Below are positions 1 through 7,205 of a stretch of 45,593 nucleotides of DNA, piece after piece (position 1 is the first letter of the stretch; the number at the start of each line of letters is the position of its first letter). A program made the position numbers and the translations under genes. The DNA is taken from assembly GCA_002304945.1 (NCBI GenBank), contig DBPQ01000132.1, positions 1 to 45,593 on the forward strand. The letters are read 5' to 3'. The notes under the pieces are model-generated. The model saw nothing but the letters and a program-made list of their open reading frames with translations. It was not told the DNA's origin and did no database searches. Source of the stretch: Actinomycetales bacterium UBA1416 (GTDB taxonomy: Bacteria; Actinomycetota; Actinomycetes; Actinomycetales; Actinomycetaceae).

Positions 1-26
1 GAGCACTACTCGCGGATCCGGGTCTG

Positions 27-1358
27 ATGAGCACGAAAACCCGGCGTGGCATTGTTGCCGCGCTCGCCGCGGGGGCACTGTCGCTGACCCTCGCACCGTC
101 GGCTTTCGCCGACGTTATCAACCCTGACACCCCTGAGATCGGGGTCCCCGAAGCGACTGCCGGAGAGGCGAACCTCTACCGCATCGCGGACGAGGACCGC
201 ATCCTGACCGCGATCAAGGCATCGAAGTCCGGCAAGTGGGGCGACATTGCCGAGCGAGACTGGAACAGGTGGGAATGCGGCGCCGGATTCTTCGGTGGAA
301 GCCCCGACGGGCGCTTCACGCTGCAGCCGGCCGGGACCGTGGCCCAGTTCGACGTGTGGGACTTCGGGACCCGGGAACTGGTCCAGATCACCTGCGAGGT
401 TGAGACCTACATGACCACCACGGCCGGCAACATGGACATCATCGTTGCCCGCGCGGACGACTACCCGGACGCGCTTGCCGCCGCCCCGTTGGCTGACGTG
501 CTCGACGCGCCGATCCTGCTCAACCCCACCGGCGCCCTCGATGGCGGCGTCAAGGCCGAGATCGCTCGGCTCGCGAACTTGGCTGGGCCCCGGGGCTTGG
601 TGCGAGTGCACCTGCTTGGTGGCACCAACGCGCTCTCGGCCGCTGTTGAGAACGAAATCGACACGATCGCGAACGTGGACGGCACCCTGCGCTACCAGGG
701 CATCGACCGCTACGAGACCGCCGTCAACATCGCAGGTGTGACGGTCGGCGTCTACGGCATCGAGTCTGGTGCGGGTCTGAAGGATGTCAACGGGTACATC
801 ACCACCGGCATCAACTTCCCGGACGCTCTCGCGGCCGGTGCGGCTGCTGCCAACAACGACGGTGTCGTGCTCCTCACCGCCGGCACCGAGCTCGACCGTC
901 GTGGGTTCACCGAGGACTTCCTCGTCAACCTGCGCGACTGGGTTGCTGACGGTCTGTTCGCCAACACCAGTGAGAACTTCGCAGTCGGTGGCCCGTCGGC
1001 TCAGGCTGTCGCGGACTACGACATCCGCGTGGCCGCCTCCTACGTGGGTGCCGACCGTTACGAGACCGCGGCCATCACCGCAACTGAGACGTTCGACGAC
1101 CCGGAGTTCATGGCGATCGTGTCCGGCGAGAACTTCGCTGACGCGCTGGTCGGCTCCGGCTTCATCGCCAACGCCGATGGCCCGCTGCTCCTCACCCGGA
1201 ACGCCTTCCTGTCCCCGGTGACCGCGGACTACCTGATGGCGAACGTCGACGACGGTGACACCATCATCGTTTTCGGTGGCAAGGCTAGCGTCTCGCCCAA
1301 GGTGAGCGCCGACGTCCAGGACGTCCTCGACGATCTCTTCGCTCTCCCCGAGTGGTGA
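27..1358 (+). CDS. Secreted cell-wall-binding repeat 2 (CWB2) protein
   Basis: 443 aa. A Sec signal peptide (two Arg, a hydrophobic stretch, then a likely AFA|DV cleavage near residue 28) shows it is exported. Three CWB2-type repeats follow, recognised by the RYETA, FPDALAA and LLGG/FGG signatures. Repeat 1 is unusual: its degenerate start (RIADEDRILTA, about residues 52-62) is separated from the DDYPDALAAAPLA part (about 144-156) by roughly 65 residues containing Cys83 and Cys123. CWB2 domains are known to hold proteins non-covalently to anionic or secondary wall polymers. No enzymatic domain is visible, so this may be a structural surface protein. ATG 27 is chosen because the signal peptide begins there; only 26 bases lie upstream and no clear ribosome site is seen in them. 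A strong hairpin follows the gene. Confidence 0.9.
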   Translation: MSTKTRRGIVAALAAGALSLTLAPSAFADVINPDTPEIGVPEATAGEANLYRIADEDRILTAIKASKSGKWGDIAERDWNRWECGAGFFGGSPDGRFTLQPAGTVAQFDVWDFGTRELVQITCEVETYMTTTAGNMDIIVARADDYPDALAAAPLADVLDAPILLNPTGALDGGVKAEIARLANLAGPRGLVRVHLLGGTNALSAAVENEIDTIANVDGTLRYQGIDRYETAVNIAGVTVGVYGIESGAGLKDVNGYITTGINFPDALAAGAAAANNDGVVLLTAGTELDRRGFTEDFLVNLRDWVADGLFANTSENFAVGGPSAQAVADYDIRVAASYVGADRYETAAITATETFDDPEFMAIVSGENFADALVGSGFIANADGPLLLTRNAFLSPVTADYLMANVDDGDTIIVFGGKASVSPKVSADVQDVLDDLFALPEW

Positions 1359-1397
1359 CCTGCAGCCGTTGACCTAGCCCGCTAGGAAACTCAACAC

Positions 1398-1429
1398 CGA
1401 TGACCCCCCGCCATGGCGGGGGGTCATCG
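1398..1429 (+). terminator. Strong hairpin after the first CWB2 gene
   Basis: A perfect 15-bp inverted repeat (arms 1398-1412 and 1415-1429, a run of six C against six G) lies 40 bases after the stop at 1358. A short ctttg follows rather than a real T tract, which is common for actinobacterial terminators. It separates the first CWB2 gene from the second. Confidence 0.75.
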
Positions 1430-1560
1430 CTTTGCGGCGGGGGGACCGATGCGATCTGGGTCCCCGTCGCGCCAGCCTCCCGTACGATCGCCTCACGCCT
1501 CATGCGTCCCCGTAGGTCCAGAACTCTCTTCAGCGCATGCAGGCAGGTTGGAGGGACAGG

Positions 1561-2622
1561 ATGAACTGGAAGGTGGCCACCCCCGCATCCGCGTTGTGTG
1601 TCGGGGTGATCGGCGTTCTTGCAGCGATGCCGACGTCCGCGGCGTCGTCGGACCGGATCGGCGGGTCCGACCGTTACGAGACCTCAGTCCTGATTTCGCA
1701 GGAGGCCTACCCCGAGGGGGCGGACACGGTGTTCCTCGGGAGCGGGGAGGACTTCCCCGATGCGCTCTCCGGCGGAGCTGCGGGCGGTGCCTTGGGGGCA
1801 CCCGTGCTCATCACGAGCGCGTCTTCGCTCCCGGAGGTGGTCGAGGCTGAGCTCGCGCGACTTGAACCCGCGCTGATCGTGGTCCTTGGCGGCGAGGCTG
1901 CCGTCTCTGTGGCGGTGGCTGAGGCGGCCGAGAGCTCCGGCGCGGCGGTGCAGCGACTGGGTGGGGCGAACCGTTACGAGACCGCAGCGCTCATCGCGGA
2001 CTGGGCGTTCGATCCCGGTGTTCCCGTGGCCTACCTGGCGTCCGGTTCCGACTACCCGGACGCGCTCGCGGGCGCGGCGGCTGCCGGGTTCACCAACGGT
2101 CCGGTGTTGCTCACCACGCCTGATGTGCTGTCTGCGGACGCCGCTGAGCAGCTGGAGGCCCTGCAGCCGGAGCGGATCATCGTGTTGGGGGGATCGGCCG
2201 CCGTGTCAGAGGCTGTGGCGACAGCCGCGTCGGCGGTCGCCCCAGTGACCCGCCTCTCGGGCGCCGATCGGTACGCCACCTCTGCCGCCATATCCGCCGG
2301 GACCTTCTCTTCTGTATCCGTCGTGTACCTCGCGACGGGAGGGGCGTTCCCGGACGCGTTGTCGGGTGCGCCGCTGGCTGCGGGCAACTCCGCACCGATT
2401 CTCCTGGTCAAGCAGGACTCTGTCAGCCCCGAAGTGTGCGCGGAGGTGGAGCGCCTTCGTCCCGAGACGGTGGTGGCGCTCGGGGGCACGGGCGCAGTGT
2501 CTGAGGTGGTCCTGACCCATGTCGCCGCCGGCTGCCCGTCGATCGTCGTTCCGGTGCCACCCAAGCCCGGACCCACCTACACCATCGACCCGCCGCCGGA
2601 TCCGTTGGAGGACGATCGCTGA
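1561..2622 (+). CDS. Secreted cell-wall-binding repeat 2 (CWB2) protein
   Basis: 353 aa from ATG 1561, chosen because GGAGGGACAGG lies directly upstream; an in-frame ATG at 1537 would add eight residues and lacks such a site. The N-terminus (MNWKVATPASALCVGVIGVL) is a signal peptide ending near TSAAS. Almost all the mature protein is three tandem CWB2 repeats starting at RIGGSDRYETS, RLGGANRYETA and RLSGADRYATS, each with a YPDAL/FPDAL motif and a VLGG or ALGG motif. A short proline-rich tail follows (PPKPGPTYTIDPPPDP). No catalytic domain is visible. It is probably a non-covalently wall-attached protein whose binding partner is a wall glycopolymer; the specific ligand is not shown by the sequence. 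TACGAT at 1483-1488 is a possible -10 but has no matching -35. Confidence 0.9.
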   Translation: MNWKVATPASALCVGVIGVLAAMPTSAASSDRIGGSDRYETSVLISQEAYPEGADTVFLGSGEDFPDALSGGAAGGALGAPVLITSASSLPEVVEAELARLEPALIVVLGGEAAVSVAVAEAAESSGAAVQRLGGANRYETAALIADWAFDPGVPVAYLASGSDYPDALAGAAAAGFTNGPVLLTTPDVLSADAAEQLEALQPERIIVLGGSAAVSEAVATAASAVAPVTRLSGADRYATSAAISAGTFSSVSVVYLATGGAFPDALSGAPLAAGNSAPILLVKQDSVSPEVCAEVERLRPETVVALGGTGAVSEVVLTHVAAGCPSIVVPVPPKPGPTYTIDPPPDPLEDDR

Positions 2623-2637
2623 CCGAGTGGAATGGAA

Positions 2638-2676
2638 GGGGCCCGTTCCCACCGCTGTGCGGTGGGAACGGGCCCC
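2638..2676. terminator. Bidirectional terminator hairpin between convergent CWB2 genes
   Basis: A perfect 18-bp GC-rich inverted repeat (arms 2638-2655 and 2659-2676) with a 3-base loop lies between the stop at 2622 on the plus strand and the stop at 2694 on the minus strand. It can serve both transcripts. No T tract follows on either strand. Confidence 0.85.
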
Positions 2677-2693
2677 GGTCTTGGATGGGAGGG

Positions 2694-4052
2694 TCAGCTC
2701 TCGTCGGCAACGGCCGCGGGCGTCCAGCTCTCGACGACCGTCTTGGTGGCGGTATCGCCGCTCGGCGCCTTGCCAACCGCAGTGATGTTGTTGTTCACAA
2801 CCGACAGGGCGACGTCAGCATCCGTGATGGTGTGAGTCGCCGTGAAGGTCAGCGAGTCACGCGGCGCCATCACGTTCTCGGTCTCGGCCGGGAGGCCGAA
2901 GGTGGAGCCGATGCTTCCGGTCACCGCAACGTCGTGGAGGGTGACGGCGGAGCTGTTGGTGACGGTCACGGAGTAGGTGACCACATCCCCGACCGTGTAA
3001 GCGATCTCGTCGTCGCCTTCGGTCACCGCGTGGGTGGCGTCAGCGGTGATCGTCGGGTCCGCGAGGCAGGTCTCGGCGACGTAGGTCAGGACTGCGTCAG
3101 ACACGGCGGTGGTGCCGCCGAGGGCCACGACGTCCGTGGGCTGGAGGCGGTTGACCTCGTCGCACACGGCCTGGCTCACCGAGTCCGACTTCACGAGAAG
3201 GATCGGCGCGGAGTCGCTCGCCGCAACCGGGGCGCCGGAGAGCGCGTCGGGGAAGGCGAGTCCGTTGGCGAGGTAGACCACGTCGGCCGAGCTGAAGGTG
3301 TCAGCCGAGATGGCCGCCGAGGTGGCGTACCGGTCGGTGCCGGCGAGCCGGTCGTCGGCACCCAGCTCGTCAAAGACGGCCTTGGAGACGGCAGTCTCGC
3401 CACCGAGCACGACGATCTTGCCGGGGGTGAGCTTGAGCAGCGCGTTCTCGGTCTCAGCCGGGACGGCGTTGGCCTTGGTCAGCAGCACGGGGCCGCCGAG
3501 TTCCGCTGCGGCAGCGGCGCCACCGAGAGCGTCCGGGAAGTTCTCGCCGGAGGCGACGAAGACAGTACCGACACCCGCAGCGAAGTTGTCCACGGCCAGT
3601 TCCCCGGCGGTGTCGTAGCGGTTGTCACCCGCGACGCGGTCGACAGCGCCGTCGGTGTAGACGTCGGCTTCAGTCGCGACGGAGGCGTTGACGGCGGACA
3701 GGCCACCGAGGATGACGATCTTCTTCGGGTTGAGGCGGTCCAGCTCAGCCGCGATGACCGCGGGGATCGCGTCAGGCTTGGTGAGGAGCACCGGGGCCCC
3801 TTGGTGACCGGCAACGGCGCCGCCCGCGAGGGCGTCGGGGTAGTTGACGCCGCTGGCGAGGTAGGCCACGGCGACGCCCGGGTCGAAGGTCTCCGCGGAG
3901 ATGGCGGCGGAGGTGGCGTAGCGGTCGCTGCCGCCGATCCGGTCGGTCTCGGTGCCGGCCGCGGAGGCGGGCCCAGCAACGGCGAGGCCAAGTGCAGTGA
4001 GGGCAAGCGTCGATGCAATGGCACCGGCCTGCCGACCAAATGTGATGGTCAT
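2694..4052 (-). CDS. Secreted CWB2 protein with C-terminal DUF11/DUF7507-like domain
   Basis: 452 aa from ATG 4052, which has a clear TTAGGAGAAGA site just upstream; an ATG at 4112 would add 20 residues unlike a signal peptide. The N-terminus (MTITFGRQAGAIASTLALTA) is a signal peptide with cleavage near PASAA. Three CWB2 repeats follow (RIGGSDRYATS, RVAGDNRYDTA, RLAGTDRYATS). The last about 120 residues, from around CLADPTITADATHAV, carry YTVGDVVTYSVTVTN and LHDVAVTG, characteristic of DUF11/DUF7507 immunoglobulin-like surface domains. The protein is likely held at the wall by the repeats while displaying the C-terminal domain. It is convergent with the preceding CWB2 gene and divergent from the next. 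Its 5' region holds overlapping dyad symmetries. Confidence 0.9.
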   Translation of the reverse strand: MTITFGRQAGAIASTLALTALGLAVAGPASAAGTETDRIGGSDRYATSAAISAETFDPGVAVAYLASGVNYPDALAGGAVAGHQGAPVLLTKPDAIPAVIAAELDRLNPKKIVILGGLSAVNASVATEADVYTDGAVDRVAGDNRYDTAGELAVDNFAAGVGTVFVASGENFPDALGGAAAAAELGGPVLLTKANAVPAETENALLKLTPGKIVVLGGETAVSKAVFDELGADDRLAGTDRYATSAAISADTFSSADVVYLANGLAFPDALSGAPVAASDSAPILLVKSDSVSQAVCDEVNRLQPTDVVALGGTTAVSDAVLTYVAETCLADPTITADATHAVTEGDDEIAYTVGDVVTYSVTVTNSSAVTLHDVAVTGSIGSTFGLPAETENVMAPRDSLTFTATHTITDADVALSVVNNNITAVGKAPSGDTATKTVVESWTPAAVADES

Positions 4053-4067
4053 TCTTCTCCTAATGTT

Positions 4068-4129
4068 GATGCACGAACTTCGACGAATTCGAAGAACACC
4101 AGAGACGTGCATCGGGTGAGAATCTCTGG
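4068..4129 (-). promoter_or_regulatory. Interleaved dyads in the leader of the minus-strand CWB2 gene
   Basis: Three inverted repeats lie within 16-77 bases upstream of ATG 4052. They are GATGCACG/CGTGCATC (4068-4075 and 4106-4113), a nested CTTCGA/TCGAAG (4078-4083 and 4089-4094), and CCAGAGA/TCTCTGG (4099-4105 and 4123-4129). The first and third interleave, so as RNA they would form alternative hairpins or a pseudoknot; as DNA they could be operator sites. The function is unknown. Confidence 0.35.
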
Positions 4130-4276
4130 CGTTTTCAGGTTATGTGTTTTCGCCCGGGATGTCGCCCGGAAGAGGCAAATTGCCGGGTGTGGGAAAAGCC
4201 ACCAATGAAATCGGTCACGCTTGAAACTGGAGCCGGGGTGTGGTGCAGCCCACGTCACCAGGTGCATCATGGTGGC

Positions 4277-5971
4277 ATGGGGACAGGGATGCGATTCGCA
4301 GGATGGACGGCGGGACTGGCGGCACTGGCGCTGCTCCCGGGTCTGGTGCTCGCTCCGAGCGCCAACGCGCAGCCGGACACACTGTTCGGCTACGACGTCT
4401 CGTGGCCGCAATGCCCGGTCGCGGACGGGGGATTCGACCTGCCCATGCCACCGGTTGACGCCGACTTCATGATCATCGGTCTCACGAAGGGCCTGGCCTT
4501 CACCGAGAACCCGTGCCTCGCGAGCCAGGTGGCGTTCGCGTCAACGAACCGCATCCCCGCCCACGCCTACGCCATGGCCACCTTCCCGACGGCCCTCCAA
4601 CTGGCCACTTACGGCTCTGCCGGGCCCTTCGACCCGGCAACGCGTGCCGAGCAGCTCCGAAACGTCGGGTATGCCGAGGCGGCATTCGCCCTCGACTCGC
4701 TCGCCCGGATCGGGTGGCAGCCCCCGACAGTGTGGATCGACGTCGAACCCCGCCCCGCGCAGCCCTGGCCCGCTGGCACGGCCACGGCAGAGGCGGAGAA
4801 CCGGCTGGTCATCGAGGGCCTCATGCGCGCGCTGCACGACGCCGGCCGCAGCTACGGGATCTACTCCTACACCAACGGCTGGAACGAGATCACGGGGGGA
4901 TGGGCACTGCCAGGGGTGCCGGTATGGGCCACGGCCGGCCGCCTGGACTACCCGGACGAGGCGCGCGATCGCTGCACCCAGCCGAGCTTCTCCGGCGGCG
5001 AGGTGCACCTCGCCCAGTGGACGGACGGTACGCGGGACTACAACCTGACGTGCGGCACGTACCAGTTCTCCCCGCCGCCGCTGCGTATCTCCGGGACGGA
5101 CCGGTTCGCGACGTCGGTGGCTGCGTCCCGTCAAGCGTTCCCCGATGGTGCCGACGCAGTCTTCATCGCAACCGGGGTCAGTTTCGCCGATGCCCTCGCC
5201 GCAGGCCCCGCTGCGGCGAGTGCCGCCGGCCCCGTCCTCCTGGTTCAGAAGGATGCGATGGCAGCCGCGGTGGCCGCCGAGATCCGGCGGCTGGGTCCGG
5301 AGACCGTCTACGTGCTGGGCGGAACGTCCGCGGTCAGCCAGGCGGTCCAGAACGCGCTCGCCCAGGAGTGGAACGTGGTGCGAATCGCCGGGCCGGACCG
5401 CTATGCCACGGCAGCGGCCGTGGCCGACAGGTTCTGGGACTCCTCGCCGACTGTGTTCCTCGCCGTGGGCACTGAATTCGCGGATGCACTGAGCGGCGGA
5501 TCCGCTGCTGCTGGGGCGGGTGCGCCCGTCCTCCTCACGCGGCCGGACACGCTTCCCCCGGGCACCGCCGCGGAACTGGTGGCACTCGACCCGGACCGCG
5601 TCGTCGTCCTCGGTGGCACCACGGCGATCTCACCCGCCGTCGCGCGGGCCGTCGCAACGGCGGTGCCCGCCGCGGTGGTCGAGCGGGTCTCCGGACCCGA
5701 CCGTTACGCGACGTCGCTGGAGGTGGTCCGCCGGTTCTGGCCGGCAGGCTCCGAGCAGGCCTTCATCGCCACCGGCACCGCGTTCCCGGACGCCCTCAGC
5801 GCGGTGCCGCTCGCGGCGGAGAACGAGGCCCCCGTGGTGCTCTCCCGCCCCACGTGCGCGCCCGCGGGGACCACGGCCGCCCTCGCTCATGTGGGGGCCG
5901 ATCTCAGGCTGCTGATGGGCGGGACGACGGCTCTGGCGACCTTCGTGCTCGACACCCCCTGCCGGGGGTGA
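4277..5971 (+). CDS. Secreted GH25-like hydrolase domain with three CWB2 repeats
   Basis: 564 aa from ATG 4277. ATG 4289, behind GGGGACAGGG, is an equally possible start; a longer frame from 4142 would bury the signal peptide. The signal peptide (MRFAGWTAGLAALALLPGLV) ends near ANAQP. Residues about 35-265 resemble the GH25-like/DUF1906 barrel family. GYDVSWPQC (D40) fits the first acidic strand, and WIDVEPR (D155, E157) fits the DxE pair that is catalytic in GH25 lysozymes; the activity itself is unproven. Three CWB2 repeats follow (RISGTDRFATS, RIAGPDRYATA, RVSGPDRYATS) and would hold the enzyme at the wall. It could cut peptidoglycan or the wall polysaccharide. It is divergent from the preceding CWB2 gene, with 224 bp between them. 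Confidence 0.82.
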   Translation: MGTGMRFAGWTAGLAALALLPGLVLAPSANAQPDTLFGYDVSWPQCPVADGGFDLPMPPVDADFMIIGLTKGLAFTENPCLASQVAFASTNRIPAHAYAMATFPTALQLATYGSAGPFDPATRAEQLRNVGYAEAAFALDSLARIGWQPPTVWIDVEPRPAQPWPAGTATAEAENRLVIEGLMRALHDAGRSYGIYSYTNGWNEITGGWALPGVPVWATAGRLDYPDEARDRCTQPSFSGGEVHLAQWTDGTRDYNLTCGTYQFSPPPLRISGTDRFATSVAASRQAFPDGADAVFIATGVSFADALAAGPAAASAAGPVLLVQKDAMAAAVAAEIRRLGPETVYVLGGTSAVSQAVQNALAQEWNVVRIAGPDRYATAAAVADRFWDSSPTVFLAVGTEFADALSGGSAAAGAGAPVLLTRPDTLPPGTAAELVALDPDRVVVLGGTTAISPAVARAVATAVPAAVVERVSGPDRYATSLEVVRRFWPAGSEQAFIATGTAFPDALSAVPLAAENEAPVVLSRPTCAPAGTTAALAHVGADLRLLMGGTTALATFVLDTPCRG

Positions 5972-6024
5972 CTGCAGGATTCCACCCGGAGATGACGCGG
6001 TAGGACGCCAGACCCGGAACGGCG

Positions 6025-6459
6025 CTATCCCCTCGGCTCCTCCGCCTTCTCCGGACCGGCACCGCTCGGGGCCTGGGCGGCTGGCGGGAGGGTGACGCTG
6101 GGCTGCCGCACGGTCGAGAGGGCCACCTGACGGGAGAGCCGTGCGATGCGGTCCTCCATGCGGGACATGCGGCGATAGGACGTTGAGACGTAGCCGAGGA
6201 AGGCGATGACCAGGGCGTAGAGCAGCAGGTCCGCACCCCTGCCCACCCCCACGAACTTGGCCAACTCCGTGAGGGCCTGCGGGAACAGGACAGTCGCCGC
6301 CGCGAAGACCACGAAGACCACGAGAAGGATCCGCCTGATCGCCTGGTGGCGCGCACCGGCGGCCGATCGGGTGAGCATCACGCCGATCACCACGAGCGCG
6401 ATGAGGAGGAGGATCTGGATCACGAGCTGTCGAGGGCTCTCGATGGTGAGGAGGGGCAC
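6025..6459 (-). CDS. DUF2304 small membrane protein
   Basis: 144 aa from GTG 6459, which has AAGGAAACCGCT just upstream and starts 11 bases after the stop of the GT2 gene, so the two form an operon. Three hydrophobic helices (about residues 10-28, 40-60 and 68-88) are followed by MSRMEDRIARLSRQVA and a proline/alanine-rich tail. This is the DUF2304 pattern: three helices and then a cytosolic amphipathic or coiled segment. DUF2304 proteins are commonly found next to dolichyl-phosphate-mannose-synthase-like GT2 enzymes, as here. A role as membrane partner or lipid-sugar flippase of the GT2 is inference. A second such pair lies at 24725-25842. Confidence 0.8.
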   Translation of the reverse strand: MPLLTIESPRQLVIQILLLIALVVIGVMLTRSAAGARHQAIRRILLVVFVVFAAATVLFPQALTELAKFVGVGRGADLLLYALVIAFLGYVSTSYRRMSRMEDRIARLSRQVALSTVRQPSVTLPPAAQAPSGAGPEKAEEPRG

Positions 6460-6470
6460 AGCGGTTTCCT

Positions 6471-7151
6471 TCACTTGAGGATCAGGTCGGCGAGGATGTT
6501 GACGGAGTTCAGCAGGGACTGGCCCTTGGCGCGCGAGTAGTCCGTGTACCGGATGTGGACGGGGTGCTCCGCCCACGGGAGGCCCGTGGAGGCGAGGGCA
6601 GCGACGATCTCGCTGGCGTGTGCCATGCCGTGCTGGTGCAGGGCGATCCCCTCCAGCGCGTCGCGGCGGATGACACGCAGGCCGTTGTGGGCGTCCGTGA
6701 GGTCCAGCCCCGTCGTGAGCCGGGTACCGAAGACCGCCACGCCCAGCACGAGGCGTTTGGCCAGACCGGGCCGCGTGCGGCCGTCCATGAAGCGCGAGCC
6801 GAACACGAAGCCGAGCCCCTCCGCTCGCGCGCGGGAGACCATGGCAGCGGCATCGCCCGGATCGTGCTGGCCGTCCGCATCGAACGTCACGGCGTAGGCC
6901 GCGTCCGTGCAGTCCCTGACGTAGTCGAAGCCGGTCTGGAGGGCAGCCCCCTGGCCGAGGTTCACCGGGTGCACCACCACGATGGCTCCGGCCCTGAGAG
7001 CCTCGGACGCGGACTCATCGCTCGAGCCGTCGTCGATACACACGACGTGGGGGAAGGTCTTCCGAGCCTCGGTGATGACGTCAGCCACCACCTCGGACTC
7101 GTTGTAGACGGGGACCACCAGCCATGTGTCGGTGATGGAGTGGGGGCCCAT
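6471..7151 (-). CDS. GT2 polyprenyl-phosphate sugar transferase (DPM1/DPG-like)
   Basis: 226 aa from ATG 7151. The frame extends far upstream but the GT2 fold begins right here (WLVVPVYNES). It is a GT-A family 2 enzyme: the nucleotide-binding start VVPVYNE, VCIDDGSSDES, and the DxD metal site in FDADGQHDP, followed by GLRVIRRDAL. No C-terminal membrane helices are present, so it resembles soluble DPM1-type synthases that move a sugar from a nucleotide to a polyprenyl phosphate at the inner face of the membrane. The sugar cannot be told from the sequence. It is directly followed by a DUF2304 gene and divergent from a DUF6541 membrane protein starting 54 bp away. Together they look like a three-part glycan-modification module. 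Confidence 0.85.
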   Translation of the reverse strand: MGPHSITDTWLVVPVYNESEVVADVITEARKTFPHVVCIDDGSSDESASEALRAGAIVVVHPVNLGQGAALQTGFDYVRDCTDAAYAVTFDADGQHDPGDAAAMVSRARAEGLGFVFGSRFMDGRTRPGLAKRLVLGVAVFGTRLTTGLDLTDAHNGLRVIRRDALEGIALHQHGMAHASEIVAALASTGLPWAEHPVHIRYTDYSRAKGQSLLNSVNILADLILK

Positions 7152-7205
7152 GCTCCGTATTCTGGCAGCTGTATTGTGGGAGGTGCGAATGACGACGGGA
7201 GCGCG

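Noticed and set aside
2685..4208. A 507-residue plus-strand frame across a CWB2 gene
   Set aside because: It is Gly/Val/Asp/Arg-rich antisense sequence; the minus strand encodes a signal peptide and three CWB2 repeats.
6555..7205. The 5' extension of the DUF6541 frame
   Set aside because: It lies over the GT2 gene on the opposite strand and encodes charged sequence; the hydrophobic protein starts at about GTG 7206.
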